NCBI RefSeq assembly: GCF_000016825.1
Contig: NC_009513.1
Location: 1,744,501 to 1,808,500, forward strand
DNA: 64,000 nt
Direction: 5' to 3'
DNA from: Limosilactobacillus reuteri subsp. reuteri
Lineage (GTDB): Bacteria; Bacillota; Bacilli; Lactobacillales; Lactobacillaceae
The position numbers and the translations under genes were made by a program. This document shows positions 47,379 to 55,729 of the stretch, piece after piece; the first letter of the stretch is position 1; each line of letters opens with the position of its first letter. The notes under the pieces are model-generated. The model saw only the letters and a program-made list of their open reading frames with translations. It had not been told where the DNA came from and ran no database searches.

Positions 47379-48812
47379 TTAATACCAGTTACGTACTGAG
47401 AATCCTTGTGGTGAGTTCAAACGAACCCGACGAGTAAATGTTCGTGCAGTACATGTTCCTTCACCAGTTGGCGTAGCAATTGTTAATGCTGAAGCACCTG
47501 AGTGAGCTCCATTATCTGCAACACCTGTACCAACATAGGATGGGCCATTAACAACAAAGATTGAACATTGCATCCGGTGAGCAGCATTATTAATATGCTT
47601 AAGGTTATTGGAATGAATAGTAGCTGTGTGATGGTTACCTTTTTCAACTTCAACAGCAGTCTTCAAAACATCATCAAATGTTGGACAAGAAACAACTGGT
47701 AAAATTGGCATTAACATTTCAGTCATTACTAATGGATGTTCCTTAGGAAGTTCACAAATAATTTCAACTGGGTGGCCTGTGTAAGGAATATTAGCTTGGT
47801 CTAAGATATAAGTTGCATCCTTACCAACAAATTTACGATCAGGAGCACCATTTTCTTGGATACACATATCAGCTAATTTATCGGCTTGTTCACGGTTAAC
47901 TACAAAGGCACCTTCATCTTGCATCTTACGAATTAATTCATCTTTAATGCTACTTTCTGCAACTACTTCCTTTTCAGCAGTACATAAAATATCATTATCA
48001 AATGAAGCAGATGTAATGATATTATGAGCAGCTAAATCAATATCAGCAGTAGCATCAACCATTGCAGGAGGATTACCAGGACCAGCACCAACCGCTTTCT
48101 TACCACTGGTCATTGCTTGGTGAACAACAGCTGGGCCACCAGTTACTGCTAACATTGCAATGTCGGGGTGCTTCATCATTTGTTGAACTGATTCAATTGT
48201 TGGTGTTTCAATACTTACAACTAAATTATGAAGGCCTGTTGCATCTGCAATAAAATCGTTCATCTTTTCAATTGTCCAGCGAGTAACATTCTTTGCGCCA
48301 GGGTGAGCACCAAAGTAAAGAGTATTACCACCGGCAAGCATCATGATCGCATTAGCAATTACAGTTTCTGAAGGGTTTGTACTTGGGCCAACCGCACCAA
48401 TAACACCATATGGTAACCGTTCATACATAACCATCCCACCGTCACCGTTTTCTACAACTGGTTCAAGAATCTCGGGACCAGGAGTGTTGTACAAGGCATT
48501 GTTTAACTTAGCAATTTTGGCCTCTACTGTTCCCATTCCTGTTTCTTCTTTGATATCTTTAGCCATTTTTTCAATATATGGGCGGAATCCTTCCTTAATG
48601 GCATCAATCACTTGTTGGCGAACAGCAATTGGCTTATCCCGATATATTTCTTGAGCAGCTTTTGCAGCAGCAATTGCATCATTGACATTAGTGAAAATTC
48701 CGCGATGACCATTATCAGTAGTAGCTGCAACGTTTGCACTTGAAGAGCTGGCATTATCTAGTTCTTCGGCAAGAATTTTGCGTACAGCACTTTCAATATC
48801 ATTAATCTGCAT
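47379..48812 (-). CDS. pduP: CoA-acylating propionaldehyde dehydrogenase PduP
   Basis: This 477-residue enzyme oxidises propionaldehyde (or 3-hydroxypropanal) to the acyl-CoA using NAD+. Residues 1-18 (MQINDIESAVRKILAEEL) form an amphipathic encapsulation helix, followed by a flexible Ser/Ala linker, then the aldehyde dehydrogenase core. The catalytic Cys lies in SFDNDILCTAEKE near residue 268, and VTGGPAVVHQAM contributes to nucleotide binding. It lies two bases after the HbpS-like gene. Confidence 0.96.
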   Translation of the reverse strand: MQINDIESAVRKILAEELDNASSSSANVAATTDNGHRGIFTNVNDAIAAAKAAQEIYRDKPIAVRQQVIDAIKEGFRPYIEKMAKDIKEETGMGTVEAKIAKLNNALYNTPGPEILEPVVENGDGGMVMYERLPYGVIGAVGPSTNPSETVIANAIMMLAGGNTLYFGAHPGAKNVTRWTIEKMNDFIADATGLHNLVVSIETPTIESVQQMMKHPDIAMLAVTGGPAVVHQAMTSGKKAVGAGPGNPPAMVDATADIDLAAHNIITSASFDNDILCTAEKEVVAESSIKDELIRKMQDEGAFVVNREQADKLADMCIQENGAPDRKFVGKDATYILDQANIPYTGHPVEIICELPKEHPLVMTEMLMPILPVVSCPTFDDVLKTAVEVEKGNHHTATIHSNNLKHINNAAHRMQCSIFVVNGPSYVGTGVADNGAHSGASALTIATPTGEGTCTARTFTRRVRLNSPQGFSVRNWY

Positions 48813-48814
48813 AT

Positions 48815-49288
48815 CTACTTACTCTCCTTCAAAAATTCTGCAACAGCAGCTTCACAAATTGATTGATCTTCTTCAACCAATCCACCACTAACACCAATCG
48901 CTCCAATAATTTCATCGTTAATCTTCAATGGAATACCACCTGCAAAAGATGCTAACTTACCATCAAGCATTGTTTCCATTTGATATAATCCGGCACCTGG
49001 TTGGATATCCTTACTAATATCCTTGGTAGGTTCCTTCATTGCTAATGCTGACCATGCCTTTTTAGGAGCTAAAGTACAACTTACTAAATTAGCATTTGGC
49101 ATATGGTAGCTCATTTGCAATACTTGATCAGCTTTCATAATAGCAATTGTTACTCCAACACCCAATTCATTAGCACGAGCTACAGCCGCATCGATTACTT
49201 TTTCCATTTTGTGCCGATCAAATAGATTTTTAGAAGCATTATTCTTGATTACGTTTTCAACAATCTTACTAATTTGTTCCTCGTTCAT
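48815..49288 (-). CDS. HbpS/GlcG-like corrinoid- or heme-binding protein (PduO C-terminal domain homologue)
   Basis: This 157-residue protein corresponds to the C-terminal domain that is fused to PduO in enteric bacteria. It is separate here. Residues 1-18 (MNEEQISKIVENVIKNNA) resemble a microcompartment targeting helix, and the rest is a GlcG/HbpS domain (VTIAIMKADQVLQMSYHMP, then ASFAGGIPLKINDEIIGAIG). Heme binding has been shown for related domains; a corrinoid role is suggested by its place between pduO and pduP. Confidence 0.88.
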   Translation of the reverse strand: MNEEQISKIVENVIKNNASKNLFDRHKMEKVIDAAVARANELGVGVTIAIMKADQVLQMSYHMPNANLVSCTLAPKKAWSALAMKEPTKDISKDIQPGAGLYQMETMLDGKLASFAGGIPLKINDEIIGAIGVSGGLVEEDQSICEAAVAEFLKESK

Positions 49289-49290
49289 TC

Positions 49291-49878
49291 TTAACGCACA
49301 TCCTTTTCTTCTTGATAACGTTTGTAAATTTTTAACACGTCATCAGTTACACTATTTAATAAATCTTCATAGTCTTCATCACGCGCTACAATATATAAAA
49401 AATCCGACAAACGATTAATATATCTTTCTAGCTCTGGACGAAATTTTACATTCTTTGATAGCCGCACAAATAGTCGCTCTGCACGACGACAGATTGTTCG
49501 ACAAATATGAAGTTGTGCACCCGCAGTACTCGAACCAGGTAAGATAAAACTATGAACAGGTGGCAGTTTTGATGTATATTCATCAATAACCTTTTCAAGT
49601 TTTCGAGTATCTTCATCAGTAATAATCTTACTTTTATCAGTAAAATACTGCCGTTTTTCTGTCGCTATCTCACCTTGAAGGAAAAACATTTTATATTCGA
49701 TCTCTTGTAAAAGCTTCTTATTACGTTTACTTTCACAGAATTTATCTGCCAAACTAATATTAGCGTTTAATTCATCAAAAGTTCCATAAGTTTCAACTCG
49801 TAATGAATCCTTAGGTACCCTCGTTCCATCGAATAAACTTGTTTCTCCCTTGTCACCACCTTTTGTGTAAATAGCCAT
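49291..49878 (-). CDS. pduO: Second PduO-type cob(I)alamin adenosyltransferase (pdu operon copy)
   Basis: This 195-residue adenosyltransferase keeps the ATP-binding YTKGGDKGETSLFDG, the Asp of TYGTFDELNA, the Phe of VHSFILPG and the Arg cluster ICRTICRRAER, so it is expected to be active. It differs clearly from the copy at 40052. The start at 49878 follows GGAGG by seven bases; the longer reading from GTG 49899 touches pduN. In the operon it would adenosylate cofactor within or near the microcompartment. Confidence 0.93.
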   Translation of the reverse strand: MAIYTKGGDKGETSLFDGTRVPKDSLRVETYGTFDELNANISLADKFCESKRNKKLLQEIEYKMFFLQGEIATEKRQYFTDKSKIITDEDTRKLEKVIDEYTSKLPPVHSFILPGSSTAGAQLHICRTICRRAERLFVRLSKNVKFRPELERYINRLSDFLYIVARDEDYEDLLNSVTDDVLKIYKRYQEEKDVR

Positions 49879-49898
49879 TTTGATGCCTCCAATGCACA

Positions 49899-50171
49899 CT
49901 ACTTATCAAAACGGTCAATTATTCCAACTATCGTACAGTCATTAACGTCCCTTACTTGATCCTCATCACGCTCTTTATCAGCACGTCTTGCACCAGCACC
50001 ACGAACTATTAATACATTATCACCAATCCCAGCATTTACTGTATCAGCGGCAACTTGTTCAAATCGAACTGGTTGTTGGTCGGAATTAATCTGTTGAACT
50101 ATCATTAGTTTCTTTCCAACTAAGGATGGATCCTTTTGGGTTGCAACAACACTACCTACTACTCTCGCCAT
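49899..50171 (-). CDS. pduN: PduN pentameric vertex protein
   Basis: This 90-residue CcmL/EutN-type protein has ARVVGSVVATQKDPSLVGKKL and the closing CTIVGIIDRFDK. Pentamers cap the shell vertices. I choose ATG 50171, since the TTG two codons earlier is weaker; it overlaps the pduM stop by 13 bases and probably depends on coupling. Confidence 0.93.
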   Translation of the reverse strand: MARVVGSVVATQKDPSLVGKKLMIVQQINSDQQPVRFEQVAADTVNAGIGDNVLIVRGAGARRADKERDEDQVRDVNDCTIVGIIDRFDK

Positions 50172-50662
50172 ATACAATTTTCTTCAGTCCTAATCTTTAT
50201 TTTAATTTTTTTATAGTTACAGATATCAAGTGCTTCATCTGTAATATGTTGCTTTTGATATCTAACAAGAATCGATTTATCTGGTTTAGCAGCTATCTCT
50301 TCTCTGGTAATAATCCGATTATAACTGGCAATTACTGGCGATTCGTTATTTACAACAAACAAGATCGGCCAGTCCAAAATCATCATCCGTGGAATAAAAT
50401 TAACCATCTGTTCATTAATTAAAAAGTAAAATTTAACATCATAGCTAATTCCTTCTAACACCCATTTAACCCAAGCGTTAGTCTTTTCCATTGAATATAA
50501 GTCCGTTATTAACTCAATCGAAATATCTTTTAGAATAACTTTTCCGTTTCTCAAAAAAATCTGTTCACTAGGCGGGGCAACTTGATGATTAAAAGTAACT
50601 TCAACGCTCGTATGCTTTCGTTCTTCTAATCGTTGCATAACCTGTTGTACTAGGTTATCCAT
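50159..50662 (-). CDS. pduM: PduM microcompartment protein
   Basis: This 167-residue protein corresponds to PduM by position between pduL and pduN, by length, and by the N-terminal DNLVQQVMQRLEERK helix. PduM is required for proper compartment formation in enteric bacteria, but its biochemical role is unknown. It has no recognised catalytic motif. A GGGGGTGAATAG site precedes the ATG. Confidence 0.85.
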   Translation of the reverse strand: MDNLVQQVMQRLEERKHTSVEVTFNHQVAPPSEQIFLRNGKVILKDISIELITDLYSMEKTNAWVKWVLEGISYDVKFYFLINEQMVNFIPRMMILDWPILFVVNNESPVIASYNRIITREEIAAKPDKSILVRYQKQHITDEALDICNYKKIKIKIRTEENCIWRE

Positions 50663-50693
50663 CTATTCACCCCCTTATTAGTTTCTCAAAAAG

Positions 50694-51338
50694 TTAGTTT
50701 TTCTTCTTGATAATAACTTTTCCGAAAGAATTATTACCTAGTCCGACATTAGCTGCATTGGCTTCATCAGTATCAATATGCATTTCAAGGACAAAGTCTT
50801 CACGAGGGCGAGCAACTACGTCATCAAAAATGGTTTTACGTCCACCATCGCCATCTACTTCAACCTGCATTGAATCACCGAGCTTTACGCCAAAGCGCTT
50901 GGCATCTTCTAAACTCATGTGGATGTGTCGCTTTGCAACAATTACACCTTGAATTTCAATTTCCGCATATGGTGACCGAACCTTAATTGAAGGGGTGCCA
51001 TCAAGATCACCAGACATTCTAATTGGAGCATCAATTCCTAGTGTAAAGTTTTCTGAACGGGCAATTTCTACCTGTGAGTGTGAACGGTATGGCCCCATTA
51101 GACGAACATGTTCAATGGTGCCTTTGGGCCCGATCAGATCAACAGTTTGCTTTGCAGCAAAGTCCGCATGTTGACGAAGTTTCTTTAGCATTTCAATCTT
51201 TTGACCAGGGAATAGCTTTTGAAAGTCTTCTTCCGTCAAATGTACATGGTGATTTGAAACACCAATTGGAACTAGGTTAGGATTAAGTGTTTCTCTAACA
51301 ATCGTCCGGATAAGTGTTCTTAAATGTTCTTCATCCAT
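50694..51338 (-). CDS. pduL: Phosphotransacylase PduL
   Basis: This 214-residue enzyme converts propionyl-CoA to propionyl phosphate, recycling CoA inside the shell. Residues 1-17 (MDEEHLRTLIRTIVRET) form the encapsulation peptide. Then come two beta-barrel repeats with the zinc-binding GVSNHHVHLTEEDF and VAKRHIHMSLEDAKRFGVK, and a conserved GPYRSHSQVEI. It is unrelated to the classical Pta. Confidence 0.96.
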   Translation of the reverse strand: MDEEHLRTLIRTIVRETLNPNLVPIGVSNHHVHLTEEDFQKLFPGQKIEMLKKLRQHADFAAKQTVDLIGPKGTIEHVRLMGPYRSHSQVEIARSENFTLGIDAPIRMSGDLDGTPSIKVRSPYAEIEIQGVIVAKRHIHMSLEDAKRFGVKLGDSMQVEVDGDGGRKTIFDDVVARPREDFVLEMHIDTDEANAANVGLGNNSFGKVIIKKKN

Positions 51339-51366
51339 ACGTAATCTTCCTTTTTATTAAAATTTT

Positions 51367-51657
51367 CTATTCAGCGTCTGAATCTGATCCACCTGGTAAA
51401 ATCTTTTCAACTTCTTCATGTGGACGAGGAATTACGTAAGACGATACAACTTCGCCGACACCTTCAGCAGCTTGTACACCAGCATCAACGGCAGCCTTTA
51501 CAGCACCAACATCACCACGAATCATAACAGTTACCAATCCACTACCAATCTTTTCTTGGCCAGTTAATGTTACATTAGCAGCCTTTACCATTTGATCAGC
51601 AGCTTCAATAGATGCAACTAATCCGCGTGTTTCAATCATTCCTAAAGCGTTATTCAT
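51367..51657 (-). CDS. pduJ: PduJ hexameric shell protein
   Basis: This 96-residue single BMC-domain protein has [40 protein letters not shown] and [17 protein letters not shown], nearly identical to PduA. It differs mainly in a short acidic tail GGSDSDAE. It forms flat hexamers that make up much of the facets and pores. It lies 12 bases after pduK. Confidence 0.95.
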   Translation of the reverse strand: MNNALGMIETRGLVASIEAADQMVKAANVTLTGQEKIGSGLVTVMIRGDVGAVKAAVDAGVQAAEGVGEVVSSYVIPRPHEEVEKILPGGSDSDAE

Positions 51658-51669
51658 AGTTATTTCCTC

Positions 51670-52239
51670 CTACTTTTTCTTTAATTCATTGTAATGGATA
51701 CACTTCTTATGCGGTTCTCCTAATTTCCGTGGACATTTTGGATCTCCACACATATTGCATGTGACTTCATTATCATTAGAGTTGGTATCTTGTTTATCAT
51801 TAGACGAATCCGAAGCTTCGATTTCATCTTTGCCCTCTAATGATCGCTCAGTTTGAACACTAGGTTCAGCAGAATTTTCACTATTCTGTACTATCTCTTC
51901 TTTAATTGAAGATGGTTCAGCAACCTTTTCCTTTTCAGCAATATTTTGCTGCTTTTCTGGATTTGGTTGCAATAAATCTGTTTTGCCCAAGGAGTTCAAC
52001 CCTATTGCTGGACGCCCTATTATCGCTGACGTTACATATACATCAGGTAAATAGTCTTTTACAGCTTGAACCGCAACAGTTATAGCTGATAGTTCACCAG
52101 AAACTTGTAAGGTGACCCATCCATTACCTTTCGTATTTTGAATACTACTAAGTTCAACATCTGCAGTTTTTAGCATCCTGTCAGCAGCCACAATAGCGCC
52201 AGATAATCCATTACATTCTACATAGCCCAAAGACTTCAT
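51670..52239 (-). CDS. pduK: PduK shell protein with cysteine-rich tail
   Basis: This 189-residue protein has an N-terminal BMC domain (residues 1-95; LGYVECNGLSGAIVAADRML, then AIIGRPAIGL), a disordered acidic Ser/Glu/Asp linker (about 100-165) and a C-terminal cluster CNMCGDPKCPRKLGEPHKKC with four cysteines and a histidine. The tail could bind zinc or an iron-sulfur centre, as proposed for PduK of enteric bacteria. AGGTGATTTAATT precedes ATG. Confidence 0.93.
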   Translation of the reverse strand: MKSLGYVECNGLSGAIVAADRMLKTADVELSSIQNTKGNGWVTLQVSGELSAITVAVQAVKDYLPDVYVTSAIIGRPAIGLNSLGKTDLLQPNPEKQQNIAEKEKVAEPSSIKEEIVQNSENSAEPSVQTERSLEGKDEIEASDSSNDKQDTNSNDNEVTCNMCGDPKCPRKLGEPHKKCIHYNELKKK

Positions 52240-52246
52240 AATTAAA

Positions 52247-52606
52247 TCACCTGTTTGCCATTTCCTTAAAAGGGATTCCTTTTACTAATCTCGCTGCATT
52301 TGCTCCTAAAATTCGTAATTGCTTTTTATCATTGATTGTCATATCAAATAAAGGCTGATTTTCTTTTAAGTTCTTATAGTGAACAATAAAATGATCTCCT
52401 TCAAAAGCAATTCCTACAGATAGCCTTGATGCAAGAGCTGATTGGTATGCTCTTTCAACAGTATCATTTATATTGATTTTACGAACTGAGACTGGGATCT
52501 GTTCTTCTTCAATTCCATAAAAAAGTGGCTTGACACTATCTGGAATCGTTATTCCATTTTCTAGTCCGACGACAATCGAGGGACGTTGTGAATCATCGTT
52601 GTTCAT
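52247..52606 (-). CDS. pduH: Diol dehydratase reactivase small subunit PduH
   Basis: This 119-residue protein resembles the beta-subunit of the reactivating factor, which mimics the dehydratase medium subunit and helps swap damaged cofactor. Features are RPSIVVGLENGITIPDSVKPL, YGIEEEQIPVSV and RILGANAARLVKGIPF. ATG 52606 overlaps the pduG stop and follows AAGGAAG; a longer in-frame reading to 52630 lies in pduG. Confidence 0.93.
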   Translation of the reverse strand: MNNDDSQRPSIVVGLENGITIPDSVKPLFYGIEEEQIPVSVRKININDTVERAYQSALASRLSVGIAFEGDHFIVHYKNLKENQPLFDMTINDKKQLRILGANAARLVKGIPFKEMANR

Positions 52607-54443
52607 AACGCTTCCTTCTTTCTTCGCCATACCTTAAAATCAATCCAGTTGCAACGGCATTTCGTGGTCCTTCAACTCCACGAACATTTCCTCGACCAGC
52701 AACTAAATTAAAGTGTGCTAATTCATCTGTAACAAGTTGTGGAATTTCAAAGTCTAAGGCTGAACCACCGACAATTACAACAAACGGAATATCACGAATA
52801 TTTCCAGTTGGACTAACATACTTAAGTGCCCGTAAAGCGTTCGTAACAAATACTCGTTTCTTTGCACTTTGACGCACTAATTTAATTTTTTCAATGCTTG
52901 GATTCCCAGTTACTGGTTCGTATCCATCTGGTTTAATTACTACAACTTTGGCAAACAGTGATGATGGAAGCGGATCTTTAAAGAATTGAACCGAACCATC
53001 CTCATGTCGAATTTGAAAAAGGTTTTCTACCTTTGCTAATGGGTAGCGTTTGATGTCTTCTGCAAGATGAATATCATTCAATCCTAATTCAGAATTAATA
53101 ATCATCGTTACCATATCACCAGCACCAGCTAAGTGAATTGCAACTGTATTATTTTCTTTATTAATGATTGAAGCATCTGTTGAGCCAGCACCTAAATCAA
53201 GGATTGCGATTGGCTTATCTGTTCCTGGAGTTGTTAATGCTCCACGAATTGCAGATTCAACTTCAGCACCACCAATTTCAACCTTTGTATTAAATTCTTT
53301 TTCAATAAGTTTAGCAATAACTTCCATTTGAAGATGATCTGACTTAACCATTGCTGCGATCCCAACTGCTGATTCATTTGAGAATTCACCAGCTAGACCG
53401 CCTCGAACTTCAACTGGTACTTGAGTATCAACAGCAAGTAAATCTTGAATAGCAATTTCATCATTTTTCTTTCCTGTAAGATCTGCCATTGTTTGACGAA
53501 CATTTTCCAACATTCCTCCAACATTGGTTCCAGACTCACCAGTTATATTGTTAATATGGCGGAAACTAGAAACCTTTTTCATAATGGCGTCAGCACCTTC
53601 AGAAACTCCAACTTCTTCTTTTCCAGTATCACCATTAATTATGATTTTACCTGCTGGAATTACTCGCGCTTTAACATCCCCAGCTGGAGTCTTAATAACA
53701 ACAGCCGAACGATTTCCAATAAGCGCTCGAGAAACTGGAACAATATTCTTAGTCTCTTCTGGAGTTAGTCCAAATAAGGTAGCGATACCATACGGGTTTG
53801 AAAGTTGTGAAATTACTTGTCCAGGGCCAGCAACTTCTACAGCTGCCAGCATATTTAACGGAACTTTGTCAATCATAGCAACTTCATCGACAATCGGAAT
53901 TTTATGATTTAACCGATTATCAACTAAAACACCATCATCGTTTCTTAGAATTGCTGCTGTTATTTTATAACCAGAGGCAACATAAGCATTGATAAGTTTA
54001 GCAACGTCTTCAAAATCAATATCCTTAGGAACTACAACAATATAATTTTTGCTTTTATCAGTTTTCTTTAAGAGATCAAGCAAACGAACTGTTATCCCAG
54101 CCCCTGTTCCTATACCACCTGGTGTATTAGGATTATGCCCAATCATTGTTGATTCTGTTACAACTGTTTCTGTAATAGTTTCCATTGCAACATCACCAAT
54201 TACTGGCGTGGCTTCATTGATTCGAATTAAATCAATATCATCGATTGTCAGATTAGATTTATTCAGAACTTGAGTAATTGAATCCCTAATTCCAACTAGA
54301 TTCTGCTTAGTACCTTTAATCCCAGTAGTAGGAGCAATACCAGAGTTAATAAAGTGAACTTGCCCACTATCGCTTACATCTGCCAATGCAACTTCAGTGG
54401 AAGAATTCCCAATATCAACACCAATTACTTTTTCAGTTGCCAT
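52593..54443 (-). CDS. pduG: Diol dehydratase reactivase large subunit PduG
   Basis: This 616-residue ATPase of the actin/Hsp70 fold exchanges inactivated cobalamin on PduCDE for intact adenosylcobalamin. It has the phosphate loop GVDIGNSSTEVALADV, GHNPNTPGGIGTGAG near residue 105, AILDLGAGSTDASII near residue 405 and VIVGGSALDFEIPQLV near residue 560. Length equals that of PduG/DdrA. It overlaps pduH. Confidence 0.96.
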   Translation of the reverse strand: MATEKVIGVDIGNSSTEVALADVSDSGQVHFINSGIAPTTGIKGTKQNLVGIRDSITQVLNKSNLTIDDIDLIRINEATPVIGDVAMETITETVVTESTMIGHNPNTPGGIGTGAGITVRLLDLLKKTDKSKNYIVVVPKDIDFEDVAKLINAYVASGYKITAAILRNDDGVLVDNRLNHKIPIVDEVAMIDKVPLNMLAAVEVAGPGQVISQLSNPYGIATLFGLTPEETKNIVPVSRALIGNRSAVVIKTPAGDVKARVIPAGKIIINGDTGKEEVGVSEGADAIMKKVSSFRHINNITGESGTNVGGMLENVRQTMADLTGKKNDEIAIQDLLAVDTQVPVEVRGGLAGEFSNESAVGIAAMVKSDHLQMEVIAKLIEKEFNTKVEIGGAEVESAIRGALTTPGTDKPIAILDLGAGSTDASIINKENNTVAIHLAGAGDMVTMIINSELGLNDIHLAEDIKRYPLAKVENLFQIRHEDGSVQFFKDPLPSSLFAKVVVIKPDGYEPVTGNPSIEKIKLVRQSAKKRVFVTNALRALKYVSPTGNIRDIPFVVIVGGSALDFEIPQLVTDELAHFNLVAGRGNVRGVEGPRNAVATGLILRYGEERRKRYEQR

Positions 54444-54473
54444 ACATAAAACTCCCTACTCTGACTAAAAAGC

Positions 54474-54992
54474 TTAGTTATCGCCCTTTAGCTTCTTACG
54501 ACTTTCATAATAATCAGCAGCTTCTTCAAACCATGCTGCGCAAACATTAGCGTCATACTTGTCCCGTAATTCCTTTGCAATGTTCAATAATTCTTGCTTA
54601 GTTGAACGGAAAGGACGCAATGCATCATACATTTCAAGAACCCGTTCGTCAGGTACTCGTGTTAATTCTGCAGCTCGTTGAAGATTCTTTTGAATAGCTG
54701 GACGGCCAGCATTAGCTGCAATTTCACCTTGAAGTTTCAATGCTTCTGGTGTAATCCGTAATTCCTTAGGATCAACTTGATTATTTACTACTTTTTGTAA
54801 ATTGATGTCATCAAGATTGTGTCCTTTTGGTGTTTTTACTAAATCACGGTGCTTTTGATAAAGTGGGTAATCATCTGCTGTCATTTCCTTACTAGTACTT
54901 GCAGTTGAAGTACCTGTAGAGCTATTAGCAGATGAACTGTTTCCCATCTGAGCCATGATCTTTGCTACTAAATCATCAACTTCACTCATCAT
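54474..54992 (-). CDS. pduE: Propanediol/glycerol dehydratase small subunit PduE
   Basis: This 172-residue subunit has an N-terminal targeting-like helix (EVDDLVAKIMAQMG), a Ser/Thr-rich linker, and the core DYPLYQKHRDLVKTPKGHNL, GRPAIQKNLQRAAELTRVP and AWFEEAADYYESRKKLKG. Two adjacent ATG codons at 54992 and 54989 lie four and seven bases after GGAGG; the second has the better spacing. It overlaps no neighbour and lies nine bases after pduD. Confidence 0.96.
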   Translation of the reverse strand: MMSEVDDLVAKIMAQMGNSSSANSSTGTSTASTSKEMTADDYPLYQKHRDLVKTPKGHNLDDINLQKVVNNQVDPKELRITPEALKLQGEIAANAGRPAIQKNLQRAAELTRVPDERVLEMYDALRPFRSTKQELLNIAKELRDKYDANVCAAWFEEAADYYESRKKLKGDN

Positions 54993-55001
54993 TCTGCCTC
55001 C

Positions 55002-55712
55002 TTAATCAAACGTAACCTTAATTTCTTCTTCAGGCTTACCAACAACAACTTGGTGAGTTTCACGAATATGCATAATTGCTGAAATAGCTTGATAGTGAAT
55101 ACGAGCAAGTTGATCGTTTTTAGCTGGAACTGGTTCTGGAGATTCACCCTTAGCATACATAGCGGCATTCTTACCAATTGCACGATAAGTTTCGGGAGTA
55201 AGTACTGGCGCTTGTGGGAATAACTCAAGGTTACCAAGAGGGTCTTGATCCTTTTGGTGAATAACTGTCGTCCCTTTTGATTGGATACCAATAGCAATTC
55301 CTGAACCAGAAAGGTGATCACCTTGGACAGCACAGAATGCTACATCTGAACTCCGGTAAACTTTAACTACCCGCGCCTTAAGCCCTTCTTCTTCAATACC
55401 AGCAATAACTTGACGAAGCACTTCTTTATGAGGAATACCAGTTTCTGTCTTATCAAGAACAGTTGCGAATGCAGGACCGACTGCAATTACAACTTCATCC
55501 TTAGAATATCCAGGTTTTGCTTCTCCAACTGGTTGGAACCAGTCAAGTTTCTTTTCTGGAACAGCTTTACTATTTGGTTGTTGCACCTCTTGAGTTGCTG
55601 TTGCAGTACTATCATTACTTTTATCAAAGTCAATCTTAGTATCGATTTGATTAGTTTCGCTTAAAACTTCTTTAACGATTTTACGTAATAAGTTTTCATC
55701 AATATCAGCCAT
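55002..55712 (-). CDS. pduD: Propanediol/glycerol dehydratase medium subunit PduD
   Basis: This 236-residue subunit has residues 1-20 ([18 protein letters not shown]) as the encapsulation helix, then a linker rich in Ser/Thr/Gln, then the cobalamin-binding core [40 protein letters not shown] and [18 protein letters not shown]. With PduC and PduE it forms a dimer of trimers. A GAGGAGG site precedes the ATG. Confidence 0.97.
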   Translation of the reverse strand: MADIDENLLRKIVKEVLSETNQIDTKIDFDKSNDSTATATQEVQQPNSKAVPEKKLDWFQPVGEAKPGYSKDEVVIAVGPAFATVLDKTETGIPHKEVLRQVIAGIEEEGLKARVVKVYRSSDVAFCAVQGDHLSGSGIAIGIQSKGTTVIHQKDQDPLGNLELFPQAPVLTPETYRAIGKNAAMYAKGESPEPVPAKNDQLARIHYQAISAIMHIRETHQVVVGKPEEEIKVTFD

Positions 55713-55729
55713 AACAGATTACCTCCTCT

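Noticed and set aside
54989..55333. 114-residue frame overlapping pduD
   Set aside because: It is an alternative frame inside pduD, leucine/lysine-rich and without homology; the pduD frame is intact.
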